Shown here: in pieces, positions 12,959 through 21,362 of the stretch
How positions within the stretch are numbered: the stretch's first letter is position 1
Layout: each line of letters starts with the position of its first letter
Assembly: GCA_009774235.1 (NCBI GenBank)
Contig: VSNJ01000001.1
Coordinates: 11,995 to 75,994, forward strand
Source of the DNA: Lachnospiraceae bacterium
Lineage (GTDB): Bacteria; Bacillota; Clostridia; Lachnospirales; Lachnospiraceae
Length of the DNA stretch: 64,000 bases
Reading direction: 5' to 3'
The notes under the pieces: model-generated
What the model was told of the DNA's origin: nothing
The model's database searches: none
What the model saw: only the letters and a program-made list of their open reading frames with translations
Translations under genes and position numbers: made by a program

Positions 12959-14614
12959 TTATTTTTTCTGTACATATTTCAGACAGTCAAGTGTTACTGA
13001 TATAAGTATTATTATTCCTGAAAATACAAACTGCAGGTTTGTATCAATACCAAGTATGGTAAGTGAATAGGTAAGTGCTGTAAAAATAAATACACCTGCT
13101 ACTACACCTGAAATTTTACCAATACCACCAGTGAAAGATACACCTCCTACTACACAGGCAGCGATTGCATCCATCTCCCAGCCTTGCCCATAAGTAGCAG
13201 AACCAGAACCAACCATTCTTGCACATTCAAGCCATGAGCCAAATCCATAGAGGATACCTGCCAGGACAAATGCGCCAACTGTTACTTTGAATACAGAAAT
13301 ACCTGATACTGATGCTGCTTCTGGGTTTCCTCCGACAGCGTACAGGTTTTTGCCAAATGTTGTTTTATTCCAGATAAACCATACTATTGCTATTGCTGCT
13401 GCTGCCCAGAGAATAATTGTTGGGAAGCCGTTTATTTTTGGAATAATCATATTAGGGATTACTGGTTCAATAGCACCAAATGACACACCCTTTGTTGCAT
13501 ATGTAACAAGCCCGAAGATTACAAGCATGTTTGCCATAGTAGAGATAAATGGGTGCATTTTAAATTTGGCAGTAAAGAAACCTGCAATGGCAGTAAAGAA
13601 TGTACATAAAACAATACACATAAACAGTGCAAATATTACTCTTATGCCTATAGGCAGGCTTGTAAAGTCAAATACATGGCCAAAAACGGAGCCTGTATTA
13701 ATCCCCTGGTGCATAATTATAGTTGCGGTTGTTATGCCCATGCCTACCATACGTCCAATGGAAAGGTCCGTACCTGTAAGAAGAATTAATCCTGCAACAC
13801 CAAGGGCAAGGAACATTCTTGGTGAAGCCTGCTGCAGAATATTTAAAACATTGTTGTAAGTAAGCAGTGGTGAATCTTTTATAATTGGGGTTATTATACA
13901 CAACATAATAAATATAAGTATTATAGCAATATACAAGCCATTCTGGAGCAAAAATGCCCTGCGGTTAAATGTATATTTATAATTTTCCCATTTCTGTGCC
14001 CTTGTTTCCATAAATGTGAATTTTGACATACGGAGCAAGTCAAGAAGATGGTATTTATAAGTATATGCTGCATGTTTTCTGTCTTTTATCTGTTGAAGGT
14101 CTTTTTCAAGCCCCATTTTGGCATCAAAAAGCCGGTTTTTATAAACATAATTTTCATCTTTTATTTCCTGGTGGTCAGAAAGTTTTGAAATATTTTCCTG
14201 GTGTTCTTGTTTAAGTTTTGCAACTTTTGCCTGGTATTTATCTTTTGCCTCTTCTTTTGCGGAAACACAGTTTTCTCTTATAGGCTGGTAATAGTCTTTA
14301 TCAAAGTGCATTTTTAAATAAGCTTCAGCATCAGATATTAATTTTGACACTTCATCTTTGTTTTTAGACTCAACTGCCTTTGCTTTTTCAAGCGCTGCCA
14401 TGTCTTCTGCAATCTTTTTATCTTTTTCTCCTTTTGAAAGAGTACGGTCTTTTTTTGTTGTGCTAATATTATTTTGAAGAAAGATAATCCTGTCTGTCCC
14501 TTCTGCCCTGAGATTGTCAATTTTTGACTGGATTTTCCCTATATAATCATCTATTGGCTTGCGCAGCTGCATTTCTTGTTTATCTGTAAGAATTGTACTG
14601 TTTTTATTATCCAT
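12959..14614 (-). CDS. mglC: Galactose/methyl-galactoside ABC permease MglC with long N-terminal coiled-coil extension
   Basis: The C-terminal ~330 residues match the BPD_transp_2 sugar permease family, with many membrane segments from about residue 223 and the family signature region (GIHNPEAAS-like VGGNPEAASVSGISV, plus CVVGGVSFTGGIGKISG). It would form the membrane channel driven by MglA. The first ~220 residues are an added soluble, highly charged region rich in Lys/Glu/Gln (for example AALEKAKAVESKNKDEVSKL), probably helical and coiled-coil, with no signal sequence, so it should lie in the cytoplasm. E. coli MglC is about 336 residues. The start at 14614 follows mglA by 17 bases, so this is one operon. 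No frameshift separates the extension from the channel part. Confidence 0.9.
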   Translation of the reverse strand: MDNKNSTILTDKQEMQLRKPIDDYIGKIQSKIDNLRAEGTDRIIFLQNNISTTKKDRTLSKGEKDKKIAEDMAALEKAKAVESKNKDEVSKLISDAEAYLKMHFDKDYYQPIRENCVSAKEEAKDKYQAKVAKLKQEHQENISKLSDHQEIKDENYVYKNRLFDAKMGLEKDLQQIKDRKHAAYTYKYHLLDLLRMSKFTFMETRAQKWENYKYTFNRRAFLLQNGLYIAIILIFIMLCIITPIIKDSPLLTYNNVLNILQQASPRMFLALGVAGLILLTGTDLSIGRMVGMGITTATIIMHQGINTGSVFGHVFDFTSLPIGIRVIFALFMCIVLCTFFTAIAGFFTAKFKMHPFISTMANMLVIFGLVTYATKGVSFGAIEPVIPNMIIPKINGFPTIILWAAAAIAIVWFIWNKTTFGKNLYAVGGNPEAASVSGISVFKVTVGAFVLAGILYGFGSWLECARMVGSGSATYGQGWEMDAIAACVVGGVSFTGGIGKISGVVAGVFIFTALTYSLTILGIDTNLQFVFSGIIILISVTLDCLKYVQKK

Positions 14615-14631
14615 CTTTATTCATCTCCCTT

Positions 14632-16140
14632 TTATAGGTATTTTGCACTAAGTCTTAAAAGCTCTTCCTGGTCTGTTTCTTTTGTGTTGACAATTCCAGA
14701 AAGATGTCCGTTTGACATAACGCCGATGCGGTTTGTAATTCCAAGAATTTCTGGCATTTCGGAAGAAACAACAATAATTGTTTTCCCTTGTTTCGCCATA
14801 TTGATAATTAATTCATAGATTTCATATTTTGCACCAACATCTATTCCTCGTGTAGGCTCATCCATCATAAATACTTTTGGATTACGTTCCAGCCATTTTC
14901 CTATAATAACTTTCTGCTGGTTGCCGCCAGAAAGGCTTGAAATCATATCTTCCGGACCCATACATTTTGTATGCATAATTTTGATTTCTTTGGCCGTTGC
15001 TTTAACCATTTTAGAATCAGAAAGTACCATACCAGATTTATACTGGTCTAAATTCGCAATTGTAGTATTAAAAGTAAGGTCAGCCTTTAAAAAGAGCCCA
15101 TTTGCCTTACGTTCCTCAGTGACCATCGCAAAACCATTATCCATTGCGTCCTTCGGGCCATTAAAATTCATAAGGTGGTTATTAAAATAAACACGCCCTG
15201 CTGCTCTTGTACGTACGCCAAAAATAGTTTCTAAAAGTTCTGTACGTCCAGCACCAACCAGCCCATATAATCCAAAGATTTCCCCTTCTTTTACATCAAA
15301 TGTGATATCCTGTAAATATGGTTCAAATTTTGTGGACAAATGCTGTATAGATAAAATAGTATCTTTTGGTATATTGTCAACTGGAGGGAAACGGTTTTCG
15401 AGAGAACGGCCAACCATGGCAGCTATTAATTCATTCATATTTGTATCTTTGCTGCTTTTTGTCATAACAAGGTTGCCATCACGCAGAACAGATATTTCGT
15501 CGCATATTTCAAATATTTCATCCATTTTATGTGAAATATAAATAAGGGAAATACCTTGTTCTTTTAACATTCTCATCATTTCAAAAAGTTTATCTACTTC
15601 CTGCACTGTAAGTGAAGAAGTTGGTTCATCAAGAACAATTACTTTTGAATTATAGGAAATTGCCTTGGCAATTTCGCACATCTGTCTTTGTGATACAGAC
15701 ATATTACGCATAGGCTGGGTAAGGTTCACAGTCATTCCTAGCTTTCTGAAAAGTTCGGAAGCTTCTTTTTTCATTCTGCCTTCATCAATTATGCCAAGAG
15801 AATTGACAGGATAGCGTCCAAGGAATAAATTATCCATTACATTTCTTTCAAGACATTGGTTTAATTCCTGGTGAACCATTGCAATACCATTTTCAAGGGC
15901 ATCTTTTGGTCCAGAGAAGCTTACTTCTTTGCCATCAAGGAAGATATTACCTTCATCTTTCTGGTATGTGCCAAAAAGGCACTTCATCATTGTTGATTTG
16001 CCAGCCCCGTTCTCACCCATAAGACCCATAACCGTTCCTCGTTTCAAATCCAGGTTTATGTGGTCAAGAACCCTGTTACGGCCAAAGGACTTGCTCATGC
16101 CACGTATTGATAAAACAATATTATTTTTATTATTTTCCAT
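14632..16140 (-). CDS. mglA: Galactose/methyl-galactoside ABC transporter ATP-binding protein MglA
   Basis: A 502-residue tandem ABC ATPase of the sugar-import class. The first domain has Walker A GENGAGKST, the signature MSVSQRQM and Walker B VIVLDEPTSS. The second domain has a degenerate P-loop (GLVGAGRTELL), as is normal for this family, but keeps a good signature (LSGGNQQKV) and Walker B (VFMMDEPTRGIDVG). It powers uptake of galactose delivered by the binding protein. It lies 131 bases after mglB and 17 bases before mglC. Confidence 0.95.
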   Translation of the reverse strand: MENNKNNIVLSIRGMSKSFGRNRVLDHINLDLKRGTVMGLMGENGAGKSTMMKCLFGTYQKDEGNIFLDGKEVSFSGPKDALENGIAMVHQELNQCLERNVMDNLFLGRYPVNSLGIIDEGRMKKEASELFRKLGMTVNLTQPMRNMSVSQRQMCEIAKAISYNSKVIVLDEPTSSLTVQEVDKLFEMMRMLKEQGISLIYISHKMDEIFEICDEISVLRDGNLVMTKSSKDTNMNELIAAMVGRSLENRFPPVDNIPKDTILSIQHLSTKFEPYLQDITFDVKEGEIFGLYGLVGAGRTELLETIFGVRTRAAGRVYFNNHLMNFNGPKDAMDNGFAMVTEERKANGLFLKADLTFNTTIANLDQYKSGMVLSDSKMVKATAKEIKIMHTKCMGPEDMISSLSGGNQQKVIIGKWLERNPKVFMMDEPTRGIDVGAKYEIYELIINMAKQGKTIIVVSSEMPEILGITNRIGVMSNGHLSGIVNTKETDQEELLRLSAKYL

Positions 16141-16173
16141 TATTTTTACTCCTGTATATTGATATGTATAAGT

Positions 16174-16229
16174 ACCAGGGCGTACCTGTAAACTGTCTTT
16201 ATAAAATATGTTTCAGGCCCCGCCCTGGT
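16174..16229 (-). promoter_or_regulatory. Intercistronic hairpin between mglB and mglA
   Basis: ACCAGGGCG with CCTG nearby pairs with CAGG and CGCCCTGGT across the 131-bp gap. There is no T-run, so it is not a full terminator. Such hairpins after binding-protein genes commonly stabilise the upstream message and let the receptor be made in excess over the ATPase and permease; that role is inferred here. Confidence 0.5.
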
Positions 16230-16271
16230 TCAACGGTTACAATGTTATCTTATTTTAATAGTTATTATAAA

Positions 16272-17564
16272 TTACTGGTTAAGTAAAGCTGTGTAAGAAG
16301 CAGCATTATCTGTTTTAACCATATTAATAGCAAATGCATCATACTGGCTTGGATTTCCAAGGCGGTTTGTTATATTTGACTCTGTCTGCCCGTCACCACC
16401 GATATAATCTACCTCCAGGTTAAGAAGGTCATCATAATTCTGGAGAAGAGGCTGGTATGTTGAGCTTAAGAAGTTATCAGAAGCATTATATATGTTCAGC
16501 CATACTTTCTTTGAGGCATGTGAACCTTTGTCAAGCTGTTTTGATACAGGTTCATAAACCTTTGTAGAATCTGTGAAGTCCTGGTAGTTTTCGGAAGTAA
16601 CTGCAACGTTTAATGCATAATATGAACGGTGTTCTGAATCAAATACATATACATCATCACTTAATACATTGCCTGCATCATCTGCTGTACCAATACCTGT
16701 ATCAATATCTGCCCCGTCAAGTGCATTGCGTAGAACACGGAGTGTAAGGTATGCCTGTACGTCTGCATGCTGGCTGATAGTCCCGCCATATCCGTCTGCG
16801 ATAGCTGCAACTGCATCATTGTTTGCATCATATCCAAATGTAGGTACTTTATTATCTTTTGACCATGCATTGAACATTGACATTCCCATTCCATCGTTAT
16901 TTGATACTACTATATCAATACTGTCACCAAATGATGATGACCATGTGCCTATTGCGTTACCAGCTGTAGCTGCATCCCATGTAGCACCAGCAGAGTTTTT
17001 CATTTCCTGTGAAGCAAGTTCACGTACTACATATTTCTTTCCGCCAGCTTCGATTTCACCATCTTTTACAGCAGAAGCGGAACCATCTGTATTAGTACCA
17101 ACTGGGTCACTGTTGGTATCACCATCTTTCTCAACTCCTGTACCAAGTGCCTTACGTACACCTCTTGTACGTGCAATGGAATCATTGTGTCCAATATCAC
17201 CAATAGCAAGGACATAACCGATTACGCCATCACCGTTGCGGTCGATTTTGTCAATGTTATTTTTAATATAATCACTAACCATTGTACCCTGGAGTTCTGC
17301 ACCTTGGTTTGCATCAAAACCTACATAATATGTGTCATCATTATATGAAAGTGCAGTCATGTCAAGTTCACCTGTAGAACTGTTAGATGGCTGGCGGTTA
17401 AACCATACTAAAGGTTTATCTTTATTTGCCACCTCTGATGATGAGCCTTTTTTGTCTGATGAGCCTGAGTTGCCTGATGAACTATTATCAGGATTAGAAC
17501 CACATGCTGCCAGTGAAAGGCTAAGAACTGTTACCATTGCCATTGAAATAATTTTTTTCTTCAT
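16272..17564 (-). CDS. mglB: Galactose-binding lipoprotein MglB, naturally circularly permuted
   Basis: A 430-residue lipoprotein (lipobox LAAC, Cys21) followed by a Ser/Gly/Asn-rich linker. The mature fold starts at about residue 49 with KPLVWFNRQP, which in E. coli MglB lies near residue 86. It runs through YYVGFDANQG, the calcium-type loop DRNGDGVIG, GHNDSIART, ATWDAA, VSNNDGMGM and GYDANND. The segment that normally comes first is at the C-terminus (residues about 352-430: KKVWLNIYNASDNF, then YDAFAINMVKTDNAASY). Ligand residues appear kept in the new order, except that the position of E. coli Asn256 reads Gln (GGTISQHADVQ). There is also an insert of about 35 residues after RKALGTGV. Start 17564 has GGAG eight bases upstream; ATG 17570 is too close to it. 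It is the first gene of the mgl operon. Confidence 0.9.
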   Translation of the reverse strand: MKKKIISMAMVTVLSLSLAACGSNPDNSSSGNSGSSDKKGSSSEVANKDKPLVWFNRQPSNSSTGELDMTALSYNDDTYYVGFDANQGAELQGTMVSDYIKNNIDKIDRNGDGVIGYVLAIGDIGHNDSIARTRGVRKALGTGVEKDGDTNSDPVGTNTDGSASAVKDGEIEAGGKKYVVRELASQEMKNSAGATWDAATAGNAIGTWSSSFGDSIDIVVSNNDGMGMSMFNAWSKDNKVPTFGYDANNDAVAAIADGYGGTISQHADVQAYLTLRVLRNALDGADIDTGIGTADDAGNVLSDDVYVFDSEHRSYYALNVAVTSENYQDFTDSTKVYEPVSKQLDKGSHASKKVWLNIYNASDNFLSSTYQPLLQNYDDLLNLEVDYIGGDGQTESNITNRLGNPSQYDAFAINMVKTDNAASYTALLNQ

Positions 17565-17835
17565 ACTCATTTCTCCCTTCTCTTTTACACTTTGTACGTG
17601 CTCTTTGTTGATATTGACAGTATATCCGGTATTATAAGAATAAAATATAGAATATTTTTTGCTTGTCATTGAAAATTTTAAGGTTTTTATTGGTAATATA
17701 TAACAATAAGTTGTAAAAAACAGATATTTTTATAGGTTGGTTTTATATATTGCTTATACAGAATTAAAAAATATATAATATGAATATACTGGAACTGTAC
17801 CAGTGTGGCTGGTATTATGACAGAATAAGAAAAAA

Positions 17836-17936
17836 AGATGCTGTCACAATAAGAATGAAGAATACAAGATATAGTATTTTGATAAAATGAAATTCCTATA
17901 ACTTGTATGGTGTTTTCTTAATGTGGCAGCCTCATA
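17836..17936. repeat. About 100-bp imperfect inverted repeat (MITE-like or structured) upstream of mglB
   Basis: GATGCTGTCACAATAAGAA pairs with TTCTTAATGTGGCAGCCTC, and inside it ATACAAGATATAG pairs with CTATAACTTGTAT, around an AT-rich centre. No ORF lies in it. The whole non-coding stretch 17565-18008 also has a small perfect dyad, TACCAG-5-CTGGTA, at 17798-17814 that could be an operator, and must contain the mgl promoter, which I could not assign with confidence. Confidence 0.5.
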
Positions 17937-18008
17937 TTTTCAGGAATTAAAAATCCCTAAGTGAGTTGTCTTTTCTTTTCCCAATCCTGCATTAATATAA
18001 ATATTAAT

Positions 18009-20735
18009 CTAATTTGCTAAATGAAGAGAAAAAGGTTGTGTTAATGTAAATTCCTTTCCATATTTCTTACTGTTGTTAAATTTAAGACCTGCTTCTAATA
18101 TTACATAATGATAGTTTTTTTCTTTGTCACCTTTTTTATAGTATCTTATGGTAATTGATGTTTTTATTACAGGTTTGCCATTTTCAATTGTAATGTCGTA
18201 TGAATTGTTATAGCCAAATTCATATTTATTTGAAAGGCTGCTATCTGAGAGAGTATAACCATAAATTTCAAAAGCGCCTCCAGACATAAGTTCTGTCTTT
18301 GACTGGAAATTTTTATTATGTGTAATGTTTTTAATCTGGTTTAAAGATTCTATATCTGGACGTTTCTGGTTCTGGTCATAAAGTTTACAAAACTGTTCTG
18401 TAAAGTATCTGGCATTATCTTTTGTAAAGGTATATATTTCAAATACTGAAGATGTAATTATATTATAATCTTCATAACTGTAATCATAATTATATTTAAT
18501 TATAAATAACTGGTCTTCTATATAAAATGCAGTTTCATCTTCGCCATCATTGTCAAAATCACTATTTATAAGTTCTGGAAGGTTTATTTCTGGAAAGTTT
18601 ACATCTATTCCTTTCTGGGCTTTTTTTATGCCATGTACACTGTAATGTCCGGAACCTGTATAGATTAGGAGGGCGCTTGAATCATGTCTGGCATTTAGAT
18701 AGTATAATGCTTGGTTTTCTGTAAGATTGCCCAAATAAGTCATTCTCATTTCATTTATAATCCTGGTTTCATGTTCCATAACTTCTTTAAAATCTTCATC
18801 TTTTATATTATTAAGGCTTTTTAAGATTTCATTATCTATATTTCCACTAAATACGCCATAAGTATAGTTTAACACCATTCCTTTATCTTTATAAAATTTA
18901 TCCCATTTAGCCTGTTTGTTTTTATAATAATTAATTGGTATGGCATTTGAATATTTACTGGCAAAATCTAGTGCTACAGGTACATTATAATGTTCTTTTT
19001 TAGTTGTATTATAAGTATAATTTTCAAGTCCTTTTTTAACAGACTTTTCTATTTTTTTATCATTAAGCGGAAGCTGCCATTCATATTTTGTATATGTGAA
19101 GTTATCAGACTGTTTCTCTGTATCATCATCAAATATATAGTAGCCTTCTATTTCTTCTGCTTCCAATATATTTTTATTATTCTGTGTATTAAATTTATAG
19201 GCACGGTATGAATGGTGTGTGTTAGTAACAAATATTCCATCTTTTATTGAAACAGGTTCTCCTGAGCTGCTGCATGCCATAAATGTTAAAAATTCTACTT
19301 CTTTGCTGTCTGTATCATAGTAATATACATTTGCATATGAAGAGGCAGAGGTATCGTTAGAAATTTCAAATGTCTTTTCAGTTACAAAAAGGAGTGGTAT
19401 GTTATCTTCTGTATATTGTATACTGAAATATAAATTATCTGTACTGGCAGGCTGGTCTGGTTCAAGACGGTATATCCATTCAGGGCGGGATAATATATCC
19501 TTTTTCATAAATTTTTCAAATGCTTTAATCCTGTTATCTGCAGCAGGGTTATTTATAGGTCTTTCGGTACTTAAAGATTCAGGCACAGTTGTGTTTACAG
19601 GGTTTAAGGCTGTCTGGCCTTTATTAACTGCCTGGTTTTTATTAACAGAGGATGTACTTCCGCTTGTCATGCCGCAGCCTGCAAGTATAACAGAAAAGGC
19701 TGTTACTAGGGCTATATGGTATTTTTTTAGCCTTCTTTTTTTAGTTATCATTATTAATCTCTCCTTTAAATTAGTTTTGCTGCTTCCAAGGGATGTTGTA
19801 ATGCAAAACCTGCCTGGGCGGCTTTTCTGGCTTAGTGTTAAAAGCATTTTGCCATAATCATACCTTTCATTATTATTGCAGCTTTTTAAAACTGCTTCAT
19901 CACATGCAAGTTCTGCATCTTGTTTTGAATAAAATGCTGCTATCCAGACAAAAGGATAGAACCAGTATATGCCAAGACATATTGTCCGGAGCAGTGCCCA
20001 TATATTGTCTTTATGTTTAATATGTGTATATTCGTGTGCTAAAATTTGTGTTAAGTATTTTTCTTTGATATTATTGTCTGCTGGAAGATAAACAGCAGGA
20101 TGGATTATGCCTGTAAGACATGGGGTCTTTACAATATATGATATGTATACGGGTATATTACTGCTGCTTTTAAACATAAGTTGCCTGCTTCTTTTGAGTT
20201 TTTTGTAAAATATTGAATTGGATATTATGATAAATATAAAGAATATTATACTTCCTGATATCCATATAACAGCTGCAGGTTTTATAAACTTGTTTTGTGT
20301 TTGTGGTTTTGTGTCTTTAGCCAGGTCTGCAGGTATATTTTCTTCAATATTTTTTATATCTGGTTCTCCGCTTGTAATTATTATATTATTTTTAACTGTG
20401 CTATTTATATTAGTATTTTTCTCATTTTTGTTTATAAACTGTTTTGTTGTATTTTTATTGTTGGTTTTATTGTTATTTTTATTTTCTTCTGGTTTATTAT
20501 TAATTGTAGTTTTTTCTTCTTTGGCGGGCTGGACATTTTTCTTATTGTCTGTAATATTTACCAGGTTCATTATGCTTAAAGGGCTTTCAATAATGGTTAC
20601 TGGAACCAGAAGGCGTAAAAGCACTAATCCCCATAATGGGTATAATACTAAAAAACTTAATTTATTTTTAAACAGAAACCTTATAATAAGGATTACAATT
20701 ACCATTAAGGCTGATGTGAGAAATAGTGTAACCAT
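18009..20735 (-). CDS. BlaR1/MecR1-like M56 metallopeptidase receptor
   Basis: The N-terminus has membrane segments typical of the M56 family (FLTSALMVIVILIIRFLF, FLVLYPLWGLVLLRLLVP), a long Asn/Lys-rich loop, and the zinc site H234-E-Y-T-H238 in HEYTHIKHKD with the third-ligand motif AELACDEAVL. A further membrane segment near LVTAFSVILAGCG leads to an outer domain of more than 500 residues that is not a penicillin-binding domain that I can recognise. In BlaR1 and MecR1, signal binding outside activates the zinc protease, which leads to loss of the BlaI repressor. Start at 20735 has GGGAGG six bases upstream. The repressor gene lies 46 bases upstream, so the two form a receptor-repressor operon. 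The signal is unknown. Confidence 0.85.
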   Translation of the reverse strand: MVTLFLTSALMVIVILIIRFLFKNKLSFLVLYPLWGLVLLRLLVPVTIIESPLSIMNLVNITDNKKNVQPAKEEKTTINNKPEENKNNNKTNNKNTTKQFINKNEKNTNINSTVKNNIIITSGEPDIKNIEENIPADLAKDTKPQTQNKFIKPAAVIWISGSIIFFIFIIISNSIFYKKLKRSRQLMFKSSSNIPVYISYIVKTPCLTGIIHPAVYLPADNNIKEKYLTQILAHEYTHIKHKDNIWALLRTICLGIYWFYPFVWIAAFYSKQDAELACDEAVLKSCNNNERYDYGKMLLTLSQKSRPGRFCITTSLGSSKTNLKERLIMITKKRRLKKYHIALVTAFSVILAGCGMTSGSTSSVNKNQAVNKGQTALNPVNTTVPESLSTERPINNPAADNRIKAFEKFMKKDILSRPEWIYRLEPDQPASTDNLYFSIQYTEDNIPLLFVTEKTFEISNDTSASSYANVYYYDTDSKEVEFLTFMACSSSGEPVSIKDGIFVTNTHHSYRAYKFNTQNNKNILEAEEIEGYYIFDDDTEKQSDNFTYTKYEWQLPLNDKKIEKSVKKGLENYTYNTTKKEHYNVPVALDFASKYSNAIPINYYKNKQAKWDKFYKDKGMVLNYTYGVFSGNIDNEILKSLNNIKDEDFKEVMEHETRIINEMRMTYLGNLTENQALYYLNARHDSSALLIYTGSGHYSVHGIKKAQKGIDVNFPEINLPELINSDFDNDGEDETAFYIEDQLFIIKYNYDYSYEDYNIITSSVFEIYTFTKDNARYFTEQFCKLYDQNQKRPDIESLNQIKNITHNKNFQSKTELMSGGAFEIYGYTLSDSSLSNKYEFGYNNSYDITIENGKPVIKTSITIRYYKKGDKEKNYHYVILEAGLKFNNSKKYGKEFTLTQPFSLHLAN

Positions 20736-20781
20736 GTCTGCCTCCCATCCTGGATGTAGATTTTTGTATTATTATATGTAT

Positions 20782-21144
20782 TTATTTTTTTAACTTTTGT
20801 AATATCTGTTCAAGTTCTGATATATCCTGGTCACTGAGTTCATTTTTGGCCACAAGTGCGGACATCATCATGCTTATGCTGCCATTATAGATACGGTTTA
20901 GGAAATTTCTTGTTTCTTTATGTGCAACTTCATCACGCCTGGTATTTGTATAGAAATATTTTGTACGTCCTTTTTCTTCATGCCTGATAAGATTTTTTTC
21001 TTCCATACGTTTGAGCATTGTTGCACAGGTGCTTTTCGCCCAGCCTTGTGTTTTATTAAGCTTTGTGAAGATGGACATAAGGGTCTGTGGTTCTTCTTCC
21101 CATAGACATTCTAGTACATACCATTCACTTCCTGTTACTTTCAC
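20782..21144 (-). CDS. BlaI/MecI/CopY-family transcriptional repressor
   Basis: A 120-residue winged-helix repressor with the family pattern: SEWYVLECLWEEEP, then KSTCATMLKRMEEKNLIRHEEKGRTKYFY and a C-terminal dimerisation part (LSDQDISELEQILQKL). The start codon is GTG, with AAGGAGG ten bases upstream. It is expected to bind as a dimer to the dyad upstream of its own gene and to be removed when the adjacent M56 receptor is activated. Confidence 0.9.
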   Translation of the reverse strand: MKVTGSEWYVLECLWEEEPQTLMSIFTKLNKTQGWAKSTCATMLKRMEEKNLIRHEEKGRTKYFYTNTRRDEVAHKETRNFLNRIYNGSISMMMSALVAKNELSDQDISELEQILQKLKK

Positions 21145-21171
21145 TATTTATATACCTCCTTACATTATTTG

Positions 21172-21217
21172 GTCTAATCTGTAGACTTATAATAACACTA
21201 TAGGTCTATATTGTCAA
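21172..21217 (-). promoter_or_regulatory. Promoter and operator of the blaI-blaR-like operon
   Basis: On the minus strand -35 TTGACA (21212-21217) and -10 TATTAT (21189-21194) are 17 bases apart. Two dyads overlap the promoter: GTCTA-5-TAGAC at 21172-21186, just after the -10, and TATAGACCTATA in the spacer. Their position and shape suit a BlaI-type operator, so the operon probably represses itself. Confidence 0.75.
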
Positions 21218-21362
21218 CCAGTTTTGCTATCTTTTTATTTCCTTTTATTACATAATATGGTAATGTTATGGATGTATATATGTGTTTGTGTATTGCGAAT
21301 ATATACTTGGCTTTTGCAAAAAATATGGTATCAGGATTTTTTATGAATGGAGGGATAGTATA

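Noticed and set aside
13287..13859. Plus-strand frame of 190 codons opposite mglC
   Set aside because: Shadow of a membrane protein gene; no ribosome site and no recognisable domain.
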